A stretch of DNA of 36,921 bases from a bacterium. GTDB taxonomy: Bacteria > Patescibacteriota > Microgenomatia > Levybacterales > UBA12049. The notes beneath the pieces were generated by a model that saw only the letters and a list, made by a program, of their open reading frames with translations, searched no databases and had not been told where the DNA came from. This document shows, piece after piece, positions 15,885-23,616 of the stretch; positions within the stretch are counted from its first letter, which is position 1, and the number at the start of each line of letters is the position of its first letter. The position numbers and the translations under genes are program-made. The stretch spans positions 1-36,921 of the forward strand of contig JAJXYH010000003.1 in assembly GCA_021780675.1 (NCBI GenBank). The letters run 5' to 3'.

Positions 15885-17225
15885 ATGAAAAAACCACGTT
15901 CTCTTTTCTGGTTAATTATTGTATTAACGATAGTGGCAGTTTTTATCAATCTGCCTGTTGTGTCTAATGTAAAAATTGCCGGTAAAACGATTAACTTTGA
16001 CCCCAACATAATTTTTAAAAAATTAAACATTAATAAGCAGTTAACTTTTAGAGAAGGACTTGATCTTTCGGGAGGAACAAGTTTGGTTCTTCAAGCGGAT
16101 ATGAAAGATATTGTCTCATCACAAAGACCGGCTGCTTTAGACAGTGCCAAGACGGTAATTGAAAATAGAGTTAATTTATTTGGAGTTTCAGAACCCCTTG
16201 TTCAAACTGTTGTTGCAGGAACAAATGATTATAGAATTAATGTGGAGCTCCCGGGGTTAACAGATATAAATCAGGTTATTAATCTTGTGGGAACAACTGC
16301 ACAACTTAGTTTTTACCAAGAAGTGGCAAGTCCATCGGCAAAACAATTAGCTTCCGGAAAAGTGCAGCAGATCCCAGGACTTGGGTTTTTTCAGAAAACA
16401 AACGTCAGCGGAGCAGATCTTAATTCAACCAGTGTAACTTTTGATAATCAAACAGGAAAGCCGCAGGTTGCCTTAAGTTTTACAAGTGCTGGCGCAAAAA
16501 AATTTATTGATGTTGCAAATAAAACTGTTGGTAAAAGGCTGGCGATAGTTTTGGATAATCAATTATTAGAAGCTCCAACTGTAAATCCTGGTATTAATAG
16601 CGGTGATGTTGTTATTACTGGAGGGTTTACAACCGATACTGCAAACCAATTAAGTACGGAACTTAATGCAGGTGCACTACCTGTCCCATTAAAAGTATTA
16701 TCTTCCAATGTTATTCAGCCAACACTTGGAATATCTTCTTTACAAAAAAGTCTTTTTGCGGGGGTTTTGGGATTTGTAATAATTGTATTTTTCATGATAG
16801 CTTTGTACGGAAGACTTGGGGTAATCGCAAGCGTTGCATTAACTCTTTATACACTTTTTGTTTTGGCAATTTTTAAATTTAGTTCAATAACCCCATACGG
16901 TGTAACACTCACTTTATCGGGAATTGCCGGATTTATTCTTTCAATCGGTATGGCGGTTGATGCAAATATTTTAATTTTTGAGAGAATGAAAGAGGAGCTT
17001 AGAAGCGGAAAGTCAAAAGAAACAGCAATAGAACTTGGGTTTAGTAGAGCTTGGACATCAATTAGAGACTCAAACGTATCAACACTTATTACAAGTTCAG
17101 TTCTTTATTATTTTGGAATTGGAACCGTAAAAGGTTTTGCATTAGTTTTGGCTTTGGGAGTTTTAGTATCTATGTTTAGCGCAGTTGTAATAACCAGAAC
17201 ATTTTTAAGAGGAGTATATAGATAA
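15885..17225 (+). CDS. secD: Protein translocase subunit SecD
   Basis: A 446-aa RND-type membrane protein that, with SecF, uses the proton gradient to help SecYEG export proteins. TM1 is at about residues 7-25. FREGLDLSGGTSLVLQADM (the D1 motif) follows, then the periplasmic P1 region, including VVITGGFTTDTANQLSTELN before the membrane block. Five C-terminal helices carry GFILSIGMAVDANILIFERM with the conserved Asp. It is shorter than E. coli SecD (615 aa) because the P1 domain is reduced, as is usual in Gram-positive-like SecD. secF follows one base after the stop. Confidence 0.95.
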   Translation: MKKPRSLFWLIIVLTIVAVFINLPVVSNVKIAGKTINFDPNIIFKKLNINKQLTFREGLDLSGGTSLVLQADMKDIVSSQRPAALDSAKTVIENRVNLFGVSEPLVQTVVAGTNDYRINVELPGLTDINQVINLVGTTAQLSFYQEVASPSAKQLASGKVQQIPGLGFFQKTNVSGADLNSTSVTFDNQTGKPQVALSFTSAGAKKFIDVANKTVGKRLAIVLDNQLLEAPTVNPGINSGDVVITGGFTTDTANQLSTELNAGALPVPLKVLSSNVIQPTLGISSLQKSLFAGVLGFVIIVFFMIALYGRLGVIASVALTLYTLFVLAIFKFSSITPYGVTLTLSGIAGFILSIGMAVDANILIFERMKEELRSGKSKETAIELGFSRAWTSIRDSNVSTLITSSVLYYFGIGTVKGFALVLALGVLVSMFSAVVITRTFLRGVYR

Positions 17226-17226
17226 T

Positions 17227-18129
17227 ATGATAAATATAATTGGAAAAAAATATTGGTACTTTTTATTCTCGTTAATAATTATTATTCCGGGTATTTTCTC
17301 GCTTTTTAAATACGGACTTAATTTGTCGATTGAGTTTACCGGGGGTTCAACTATTAACTATACCTTTTCAAAAGCCCTTACTAACGACCAGATCTCAAAA
17401 ATAAAAACCATATTTACCCAAAATAAAATTAAAATTATAAATTTAGAAAATTCCGGTACAGACCTTACAATAAAATCACAACCGGTTGATCAAAAACAGG
17501 ATGTTTTAATAAATAATCAAATTCAAAAGAGTGTTGGAAACTTTAAGCAAAATTCTTACGAGACTGTTGGTCCAACAATTGGAACGGAAACTTTAAGAAA
17601 CGCGCTTTATGGTCTTATTGTTGCATCAATTTTAATAGTTTTGTATATAACTTGGTCGTTTAGAAAAGTTCCTAAACCCACGTCAAGTTTTAGATTTGGA
17701 ATTAGCGCAATTGTTGCATTAATTCATGATGTATTGGTGCTTTTGGGAACATTTTCAATCTTAGGACATTTCTTCGGGATAGAAATAGACAGTTTATTTG
17801 TAACAGCCGCTCTTACAGTAATTGGTTTTTCGGTTCATGACACAATTGTTGTTTTTGATAGGATTAGAGAAAATTTAAGAAGAGTGGGTGGGGAAAATTT
17901 TGCCGAAGTTGTAAATGATTCAATTTTGCAAACGCTAGACAGGTCACTTAATACATCTTTAACAGTAATTCTGGTTTTAATAGCCTTACTTATTTTCGGA
18001 GGAGACACTATCCGCTGGTTTGTTTTGGCACTTCTTGTGGGTGTAACCTCAGGAACTTATTCATCAATTTTTAATGCCGCACCGCTTTTGGTTGTATGGC
18101 AGGATCTAGTAAACAAAAGACAAAAGTAA
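17227..18129 (+). CDS. secF: Protein translocase subunit SecF
   Basis: A 300-aa partner of SecD. After TM1 comes the SecF signature LSIEFTGGSTINYTF, a short periplasmic domain, and five helices. The fourth-helix segment VIGFSVHDTIVVFDRIREN is the SecF counterpart of the SecD Asp-bearing helix. SLNTSLTVILVLIALLIFGG and the final block are typical. Length is normal (about 300 aa). secD, secF and the NUDIX gene are head-to-tail with at most one base between them. Confidence 0.95.
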   Translation: MINIIGKKYWYFLFSLIIIIPGIFSLFKYGLNLSIEFTGGSTINYTFSKALTNDQISKIKTIFTQNKIKIINLENSGTDLTIKSQPVDQKQDVLINNQIQKSVGNFKQNSYETVGPTIGTETLRNALYGLIVASILIVLYITWSFRKVPKPTSSFRFGISAIVALIHDVLVLLGTFSILGHFFGIEIDSLFVTAALTVIGFSVHDTIVVFDRIRENLRRVGGENFAEVVNDSILQTLDRSLNTSLTVILVLIALLIFGGDTIRWFVLALLVGVTSGTYSSIFNAAPLLVVWQDLVNKRQK

Positions 18130-18573
18130 ATGACTTCTTCTAAAAAAATAAATAATCAAATTATTGTGTTTTTGGGTGTAGTTATTAAAGATGGTAAGTC
18201 ATTAATGATTTTACGAAACGAGCCTGAGTGTCCAAAAGCTCATTTAAAGTGGGAATGGCCCGGAGGTAAAGCAGATTTGGGAGAAACTCCACAGCAAGCC
18301 TTAATGCGCGAATTTTTGGAGGAGACAGGTGTAACTATTAAAGTAGGTAGGCTTCTTTCGCATATTCAGGTTTCTAACTGGGAATACGCCTGGGGAATTC
18401 AACAGACAATACTTTTTGGTTTTGAGTGTAAATTTATAAGTCAGACTAAAATGGATAAAATGGATCATCACGCTAAAAAAGTAGAATGGGTTGGTATAGA
18501 TAAAATAAAAAAATTAAAAAGTCTTCCGGGTACAAATGAATTCTTTAGCGCCGCACTTAAATCAAGAGGTTAA
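18130..18573 (+). CDS. NUDIX hydrolase
   Basis: A 147-aa protein with a complete Nudix box, starting at GGKADLGETP and ending MREFLEETGV, which supplies the metal-binding glutamates. The preceding segment LKWEWPGGKA is typical of ADP-ribose/8-oxo-dGTP type enzymes. It cleaves a nucleoside diphosphate linked to another group; the substrate cannot be read from sequence. It starts directly after secF. Its 3' end overlaps the convergent yqeY by 12 bases. Confidence 0.9.
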   Translation: MTSSKKINNQIIVFLGVVIKDGKSLMILRNEPECPKAHLKWEWPGGKADLGETPQQALMREFLEETGVTIKVGRLLSHIQVSNWEYAWGIQQTILFGFECKFISQTKMDKMDHHAKKVEWVGIDKIKKLKSLPGTNEFFSAALKSRG

Positions 18574-19014
18574 TGATTTTTTAACTAAATTACTTACAAC
18601 TGCGCCGTCCGCTTTACCTTTTACTTTTGGCATTAAAATTCCCATTACTTTACCGATATCATTCATGGTTCTTGCTCCTGTTTGCTCAATAGCCTGCTTA
18701 ACTAATTTTTCTATTTCTTCTTCGCTCATTTGTGCAGGAAGATAGCTTTGTAAAATCTCAAACTCTTTAGTTTCCTGATCTACCAATTCTTGTCTGCCTG
18801 CGGCCTTGAAACTTTCGATAGAATCTCTTCGTTGTTTTGCCTGATTACCAATAACAGTAAATACATCTTCATCGGTTGCTGTATATCCGGCACCGCCCTT
18901 TTGAATTTCGTAGTAATTAATTGCGGAAAGTAACATTCTAAGAACAGAAGTTTTAACTTGCGTTTTAGAAAGCATTGATTGTTTTAACTCATTTTGCAGG
19001 TCCTGTTTTGTCAT
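18562..19014 (-). CDS. GatB/YqeY domain-containing protein
   Basis: A 150-aa helical protein matching YqeY: LQNELKQSMLSKTQVKTSVL at the N-terminus, LLSAINYYEIQK, then QAKQRRDSIESFKAAGRQEL, and LQSYLPAQMSEEEIEKLV, ending with GKVMGILMPKVKGKADGAVV. The last block is the tRNA-binding tail fold shared with GatB. The family may act in amidated-tRNA metabolism, but its role is unproven. It lies 12 bases downstream of cca on the same strand and may be co-transcribed with it. Confidence 0.92.
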   Translation of the reverse strand: MTKQDLQNELKQSMLSKTQVKTSVLRMLLSAINYYEIQKGGAGYTATDEDVFTVIGNQAKQRRDSIESFKAAGRQELVDQETKEFEILQSYLPAQMSEEEIEKLVKQAIEQTGARTMNDIGKVMGILMPKVKGKADGAVVSNLVKKSLTS

Positions 19015-19026
19015 ATTTAAATTATA

Positions 19027-20391
19027 TTAATTTTTAAGTTCTTTGCCAAGTTCTTCAACCCGTTTTTCTAAATACTCTTTATTATTTTTAGATAGGTCTT
19101 CGTCAATTTCTTCGAATAACTTTTGTAATATTTCACCAATCCTTTTGCTTGGTTTAATTTTAAGAATGTTCATAATGTCATTTCCGTCAACCGCCAAATC
19201 ATTAATCGAAAAAGGTGCAGGTTTTAGTTGCTCTTCGATTTTTTGCTTGAATAATTTAAGCCGCCAACTTTCAGCTGTTTGTGTTCCTCCACCAAGTCTA
19301 TCACCGACTCGAAGATCCATCATATCTTTAACATTTTCAACACCAACACGTCTAATAAATCTTCTTATTGCAGAGTCAGTTTGATTTTCATTCACAGAAA
19401 ACATATGCCATCTAATTAGATTAACAACCTTATCTCTTTCTTTTTTAGAGAATTTAAGCCTATCACAAATTTGCATGGCCATTTTTGCGCCAACCAATTC
19501 ATGATTATGGAAAATGACCAAACCTTCTTCGTCTTTTTTCTCAACTCTTGGTTTACCCGCGTCATGAATTAAGGTTGCAAATTTTACAACCGGATCTGTT
19601 GATGGGCAAAATTTAAGTGATAGTAAATTATGAGTAAAAACATCTTCCGTATGATGTCTGCCGGGGCGTTTTTGAGAGACGTTAACGCCTTCCATAAGTT
19701 CTGGCAAAATGTACTCAAGCAGTTTTAAATCGTATAGCGACATTATTCCTCCGTATGCATTTTTAGAGGATAATATTCTGAATAATTCATTTTTTATTCT
19801 TTCCCAGGAAACATTTTTAATAAGATTTGCATCTTCCAGGATTTTGTTTTTAGTTTCTTCATCAATTGTAAACTTAAGGTCGGTTGCAATTCTTACTGCC
19901 CTTAAGAGCCGCAGTGCGTCTTCTTTAAACCTTAAGTTTGCATCACCAACGGCCCTAATAATTTTTTCATCCATATCCTTTTTCCCGCCAAACGGATCTA
20001 TTAATGTTCCGTCTTTTTGCATTGCAATTGCGTTGATTGTGAAATCACGCCTTTTAAGATCTTCTTCGATATTACGACCCCATGAAACAGATTCGGGGTG
20101 TCTTTTATCCTTGTATTCACCATCGTTTCTAAAAGTAGTTACTTCAATTACAGCAGCCTTTTTATCTATCTCTGTTGGAATTCCAACAGTGCCAAATTGG
20201 TTATCATAAAAACTGTCGGGAAATATTTTAACTATTTCATCAGGAGTTGCATTGGTTGTTAAGTCCCAATCCTTAACACTCCTTTTCAATAATAAATCTC
20301 TTACGCTTCCTCCTACGATAAAAACTTGAAAGCCTTCTTTTTCCAGATTTTCATAAACTTTTAAAACACTTTCGGGAATTGAGGTTTCCAT
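19027..20391 (-). CDS. cca: CCA-adding tRNA nucleotidyltransferase / poly(A) polymerase family, with HD domain
   Basis: A 454-aa class II nucleotidyltransferase that adds or repairs the CCA end of tRNAs. The head domain has VGGSVRDLLLKRSVKDWDLT with the catalytic Asp pair, then EDLKRRDFTINAIAM, and LIDPFGGKKDMDEKIIRAVG. The neck follows with EDALRLLRAVRIA. An HD-type domain (HHTEDVFTHN, LIHDAGKPRVE, HNHELVGAKM) is in the middle. I chose the ATG at 20391: the frame is open 67 codons further, but that Cys/Phe-rich stretch lies across recJ's 5' end and is not family-like. The only tRNA in the window does not encode CCA, which fits a need for this enzyme. Confidence 0.92.
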   Translation of the reverse strand: METSIPESVLKVYENLEKEGFQVFIVGGSVRDLLLKRSVKDWDLTTNATPDEIVKIFPDSFYDNQFGTVGIPTEIDKKAAVIEVTTFRNDGEYKDKRHPESVSWGRNIEEDLKRRDFTINAIAMQKDGTLIDPFGGKKDMDEKIIRAVGDANLRFKEDALRLLRAVRIATDLKFTIDEETKNKILEDANLIKNVSWERIKNELFRILSSKNAYGGIMSLYDLKLLEYILPELMEGVNVSQKRPGRHHTEDVFTHNLLSLKFCPSTDPVVKFATLIHDAGKPRVEKKDEEGLVIFHNHELVGAKMAMQICDRLKFSKKERDKVVNLIRWHMFSVNENQTDSAIRRFIRRVGVENVKDMMDLRVGDRLGGGTQTAESWRLKLFKQKIEEQLKPAPFSINDLAVDGNDIMNILKIKPSKRIGEILQKLFEEIDEDLSKNNKEYLEKRVEELGKELKN

Positions 20392-20395
20392 ACTA

Positions 20396-20430
20396 TTGAT
20401 GCCTGTCTTAGGCTTTGATATAGTATAGCA
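20396..20430. promoter_or_regulatory. Overlapping divergent promoters of recJ and cca
   Basis: Plus strand for recJ: TTGATG (20396-20401), 17-bp spacer, TATAGT (20419-20424), with a leader of about 16 nt. Minus strand for cca: an extended -10 TGCTATACT (20430-20422). The two -10 boxes overlap, so the two transcripts probably compete. The intergenic gap is only 55 bp. Confidence 0.55.
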
Positions 20431-20446
20431 GAACAAAGCCGAAAGT

Positions 20447-22069
20447 ATGAAATGGGAAGTTGTATCCAAACAAAAGCAAAAAGATCTGATTAAAAATCTT
20501 CTTATAAACCGTGGAATAGAATCCAATAGAGAAATAGATGAGTTTTTACATCCGGAATTAGCAAAAGTTACTGCAAAAAATGTTGAAATCAATATAGCAG
20601 GTCTTAAGAAAGCGGTTACAAGAATTAACCAGGCAATTAAAGGTAAGCAAAAAATTATAATTTACGGAGATTACGATGTAGACGGAGTTTGTGCATCAGC
20701 GATTCTTTGGGAAATTTTAAATGATTTAGGTGCTCAAGTTTTACCGTTTATTCCAAGCAGGTTTGAACAAGGCTATGGTCTTTCAAAAGAGGGTATTGAA
20801 ACTTTAATTTCGGAAAATAGAGTTGATTTAATTATTACCGTTGATAACGGAATTGTTGCAAACAATGCAGTGGAGTTTGCAAATTCAAAAGGAATAGATG
20901 TAATTATTACCGATCATCATACTCCTTCTAAAACTTTACCAAATGCATGTTCAATCGTTCATACAACTAAATTATGCGGGGCGGGAGTAGCTTACTTGCT
21001 GGCGCAAGAGTTCAAAGTTGAGCAAAGTGAACATCTTGAGCTGGTTGCTTTGGCAACGGTAGCAGATCTTGTACCCCTGACTAATGCAAACAGAACGCTT
21101 TTGTATTTTGGATTACAAAGTTTAAGAAAAACAAAAAGACCCGGTCTTTTGGCATTATTTCAAAGCGCGGGAATTAGTGCAAAAGATATAGGAGTTTATG
21201 AAATTGGACACATTATCGCACCAAGGTTAAATGCAATGGGTAGAATGGAAAATGCAACAGACTCCTTGCGCCTTATTTGTACTACCAATAAAAATAGGGC
21301 AACGGATTTGGCAAGAACATTATCTAATACAAATTTTCAAAGACAACAAGCAACAATAGAATCTTTAAGTCTAGCAAGAGAAAAAGTAAATAAAAAAAAC
21401 TTGAAAAAATTAATTTTTGTTGAGGATGAAAAATTTCAGCAGGGAATTGTTGGGCTTGTCGCGGGAAGATTGGTAGAAGAATATTATCTTCCGTCAATTG
21501 TTATATCAAGGGGCAGTAGGTACAGTAAAGCCTCGGCAAGAAGTGTTAAGGGATTTAATATTACGGAGTTTTTAAGAGGTGCAAAAGATTTGTTAGTAGA
21601 CGTTGGTGGTCATCCGATGGCAGCAGGTTTTACTGTAGAAACAGAAAAGCTGGAGGCTTTAGAAGAAAAATTGTTAATTGAAATTGAGAAAAAACTTAAT
21701 GTAAAAGATCTTGAGAAAAGTTTAAGAATAGATATGCAACTTTTTGAAGATTTAATAACGCTTAAAACTTATCATGACTTACAGCAATTGGCTCCATTTG
21801 GAATGGGAAATCCCGAACCGACATTTTTAACCAAGAATTTGATAGTCGAAAATATCAGAATAATTGGTAATGACGGAAAACATCTAAAGCTTCAATTTAA
21901 AACTCAAAATTCAAATTTAAAAATTGACGGAATATATTTTAAGGGAGCGGAAAAAGTTAAATTAAATGTCGGAGAAAGGGTAGATATCGTTTATACACTA
22001 GATAAAAATGTCTGGAACGGTAACACGAATTTACAGCTGAAGATAAAGGATGTAAAAGATGCTAATTAG
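20447..22069 (+). CDS. recJ: Single-stranded-DNA-specific exonuclease RecJ
   Basis: A 540-aa DHH-superfamily 5'-3' exonuclease for recombination and mismatch repair. Motif I is IIIYGDYDVDGVCASAI, motif II VDNGIVANN, motif III the DHH in ITDHHTPSK, and motif IV ATVADLVPL; all four acidic/His metal sites are present. HIIAPRLNAMGRMENATDS bridges to DHHA1, which carries the VGGHPMAAGF motif, and a C-terminal OB-like domain is at about residues 435-538. Length is close to the usual 550-570. Its last four bases overlap the end of the convergent 491-aa gene. Confidence 0.96.
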   Translation: MKWEVVSKQKQKDLIKNLLINRGIESNREIDEFLHPELAKVTAKNVEINIAGLKKAVTRINQAIKGKQKIIIYGDYDVDGVCASAILWEILNDLGAQVLPFIPSRFEQGYGLSKEGIETLISENRVDLIITVDNGIVANNAVEFANSKGIDVIITDHHTPSKTLPNACSIVHTTKLCGAGVAYLLAQEFKVEQSEHLELVALATVADLVPLTNANRTLLYFGLQSLRKTKRPGLLALFQSAGISAKDIGVYEIGHIIAPRLNAMGRMENATDSLRLICTTNKNRATDLARTLSNTNFQRQQATIESLSLAREKVNKKNLKKLIFVEDEKFQQGIVGLVAGRLVEEYYLPSIVISRGSRYSKASARSVKGFNITEFLRGAKDLLVDVGGHPMAAGFTVETEKLEALEEKLLIEIEKKLNVKDLEKSLRIDMQLFEDLITLKTYHDLQQLAPFGMGNPEPTFLTKNLIVENIRIIGNDGKHLKLQFKTQNSNLKIDGIYFKGAEKVKLNVGERVDIVYTLDKNVWNGNTNLQLKIKDVKDAN

Positions 22070-23541
22070 AAGAAAGTGGTATTTCTTCTGGCCTGTTTTT
22101 GATAATCAAGGAGTCTATTAAGTTCGTTTTCATTAATTCCGTAAATTTCTTCAGGGAATAATCCTTCGATTACACCATTTTTTACCATTCTTCTTATCTC
22201 GAAGTCTTCATGAGCCAGTTCATCTCTGTATTTATAATTCAATAGCTCATCATAAGTAAAAATTAGAGTTTCCAGCCTTGATCCTTTAACCATTAGGTCT
22301 AATTTAACAACTTCAAGAAGCGTAGAACTTCCGGGATGTTCGGCGCTAAAACCTGCACCCTGAGTGCTATCTTCTGTTTTTAATATTTTAACTAAACCGT
22401 CTTTACTGTCTCTTCCTGCTGCCTCAATTTTTCTTTTAAGCCTTATGGCATCCTGTCTATTTCTAACAACGAACCACCAACCTTTCATATCTTCTATGGA
22501 GGTTGTTGGATCTTGTTCACCCTTTCTAAATAATTTACCTATCGAAGAAAGAAAATCTTTTTCAGGTCTACTTTCGAATGCAACAGGAATTTCCTCACCG
22601 TTGTAATCCATAATTCTTTGAGGCAAATGAGTAAGTCTATAATAATAGCCGGACCTTTTAGGATTATGGTTTGCAAGTTTCCTTTTTGCTTCTTCTTCAT
22701 CCACCTCTTCAACTCTAGTGCACTCGTAAGTATCAGATGAATGCCTACTTAATAAAACAGTATCTTTAGATGCTCCTTTACCGTAATTTTGCGACCAAAC
22801 ATGTTCCTCAAGAAATGAAACAAAAGGATCGGATTCTGTTTCAGCATCTTTTTTCGTTCTTTTTTGATTTAGTTCCTCTTCTTCACGTCTACTTTTATCA
22901 AGTTGTGCCGCGAGCTGCATTAAGACTAATTTTCTTTTAGCCTCAAACCTTACTCTTTTATCATTTTGAGGGTCCAGCATTAAACGCATAAGATCTACAA
23001 CGTCATTTGTGCTTTTTACTTCTTCTGCAATATCAATCCTGTTGGCAAAAGGTTCTAAAATACCGTGTCTTAAATAAGAACCGATAAATCTATCTGCGGC
23101 TTTGCCGAAATCTGCAATTTTACCTGCTTTTCTACCTTCTTTGAACATAAAAATTTTTGCAATTTCTGCGTTTGCATGTCCTCTTAATTGATCAAGTTTA
23201 CTCTCATCATTTAACGCTTCTATAGCTTCACTAGGGGAGTCAACGCCTAATAAATTATCAATTAAATCAAGATCCGAAACGTTTTGTAATAATTCCGGGT
23301 TATGTATCTTAAAATATCGTTTGGTTTGATTTAACGTTCTTAATGCCTGTCGATTGCTTCTAAAATAATCTAAATTTACGTCAGAAACTGATTCGATATA
23401 TGCATTATAAAGTCCAGGTAGGATTTGAACGAAATTGTCAACAGCAGCAGGACGTTCCCCCTCACCAAGCGTGGGAAAACTTCTTTGTACTCTTTTGGGC
23501 TTTTTTTCTTGTTCAGGAACTGGTCCTAATGTTTCCGTCAT
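22066..23541 (-). CDS. Uncharacterised 491-aa protein, possible divergent RelA/SpoT-like domain
   Basis: A soluble, charged protein without signal or membrane helix. The N-terminal half is helical; a Glu/Lys-rich coiled stretch (KSRREEEELNQKRTKKD) lies near residues 215-235. The C-terminal half contains FESRPEKDFLSSIGKLFRKG, then IEDMKGWWFVVRNRQDAIRL, then LEVVKLDLMVKGSRLETLIF and YRDELAHEDFEIRRM. This order (R-x-K...SI-K-RK, DM-G-VV...D, E-hydrophobic-T, AHE) resembles the (p)ppGpp synthetase fold, but the key catalytic residues cannot be confirmed and the similarity is by eye. I chose the ATG at 23541 over a TTG at 23556. It diverges from aspS with a shared -35 region. Confidence 0.6.
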   Translation of the reverse strand: MTETLGPVPEQEKKPKRVQRSFPTLGEGERPAAVDNFVQILPGLYNAYIESVSDVNLDYFRSNRQALRTLNQTKRYFKIHNPELLQNVSDLDLIDNLLGVDSPSEAIEALNDESKLDQLRGHANAEIAKIFMFKEGRKAGKIADFGKAADRFIGSYLRHGILEPFANRIDIAEEVKSTNDVVDLMRLMLDPQNDKRVRFEAKRKLVLMQLAAQLDKSRREEEELNQKRTKKDAETESDPFVSFLEEHVWSQNYGKGASKDTVLLSRHSSDTYECTRVEEVDEEEAKRKLANHNPKRSGYYYRLTHLPQRIMDYNGEEIPVAFESRPEKDFLSSIGKLFRKGEQDPTTSIEDMKGWWFVVRNRQDAIRLKRKIEAAGRDSKDGLVKILKTEDSTQGAGFSAEHPGSSTLLEVVKLDLMVKGSRLETLIFTYDELLNYKYRDELAHEDFEIRRMVKNGVIEGLFPEEIYGINENELNRLLDYQKQARRNTTFF

Positions 23542-23556
23542 AATACTATAAGACAA

Positions 23557-23607
23557 ATATTATCATTTTAGCTTCGTCTTGTCAAGTTATGTGTTTTCAG
23601 GTATGAT
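23557..23607. promoter_or_regulatory. Divergent promoters of aspS and the 491-aa gene with overlapping -35 boxes
   Basis: Plus strand: TTGTCA (23579-23584), 17-bp spacer, TATGAT (23602-23607), and the aspS ATG 9 bases later. Minus strand: TTGACA (23585-23580), 17-bp spacer, TAATAT (23562-23557), and the ATG at 23541 after 15 bases. The -35 hexamers occupy the same near-palindrome CTTGTCAAG, so one polymerase should exclude the other. Confidence 0.72.
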
Positions 23608-23616
23608 GTAGTGGTT

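Noticed and set aside
19709-20209. 166-aa plus-strand open frame opposite cca
   Set aside because: Antisense shadow of the nucleotidyltransferase head domain; low-complexity Ser/Ile/Leu-rich product.
20392-20592. N-terminal extension of cca to 20592
   Set aside because: The added 67 residues are Cys/Phe-rich, overlap recJ and its promoter, and precede the normal family start.
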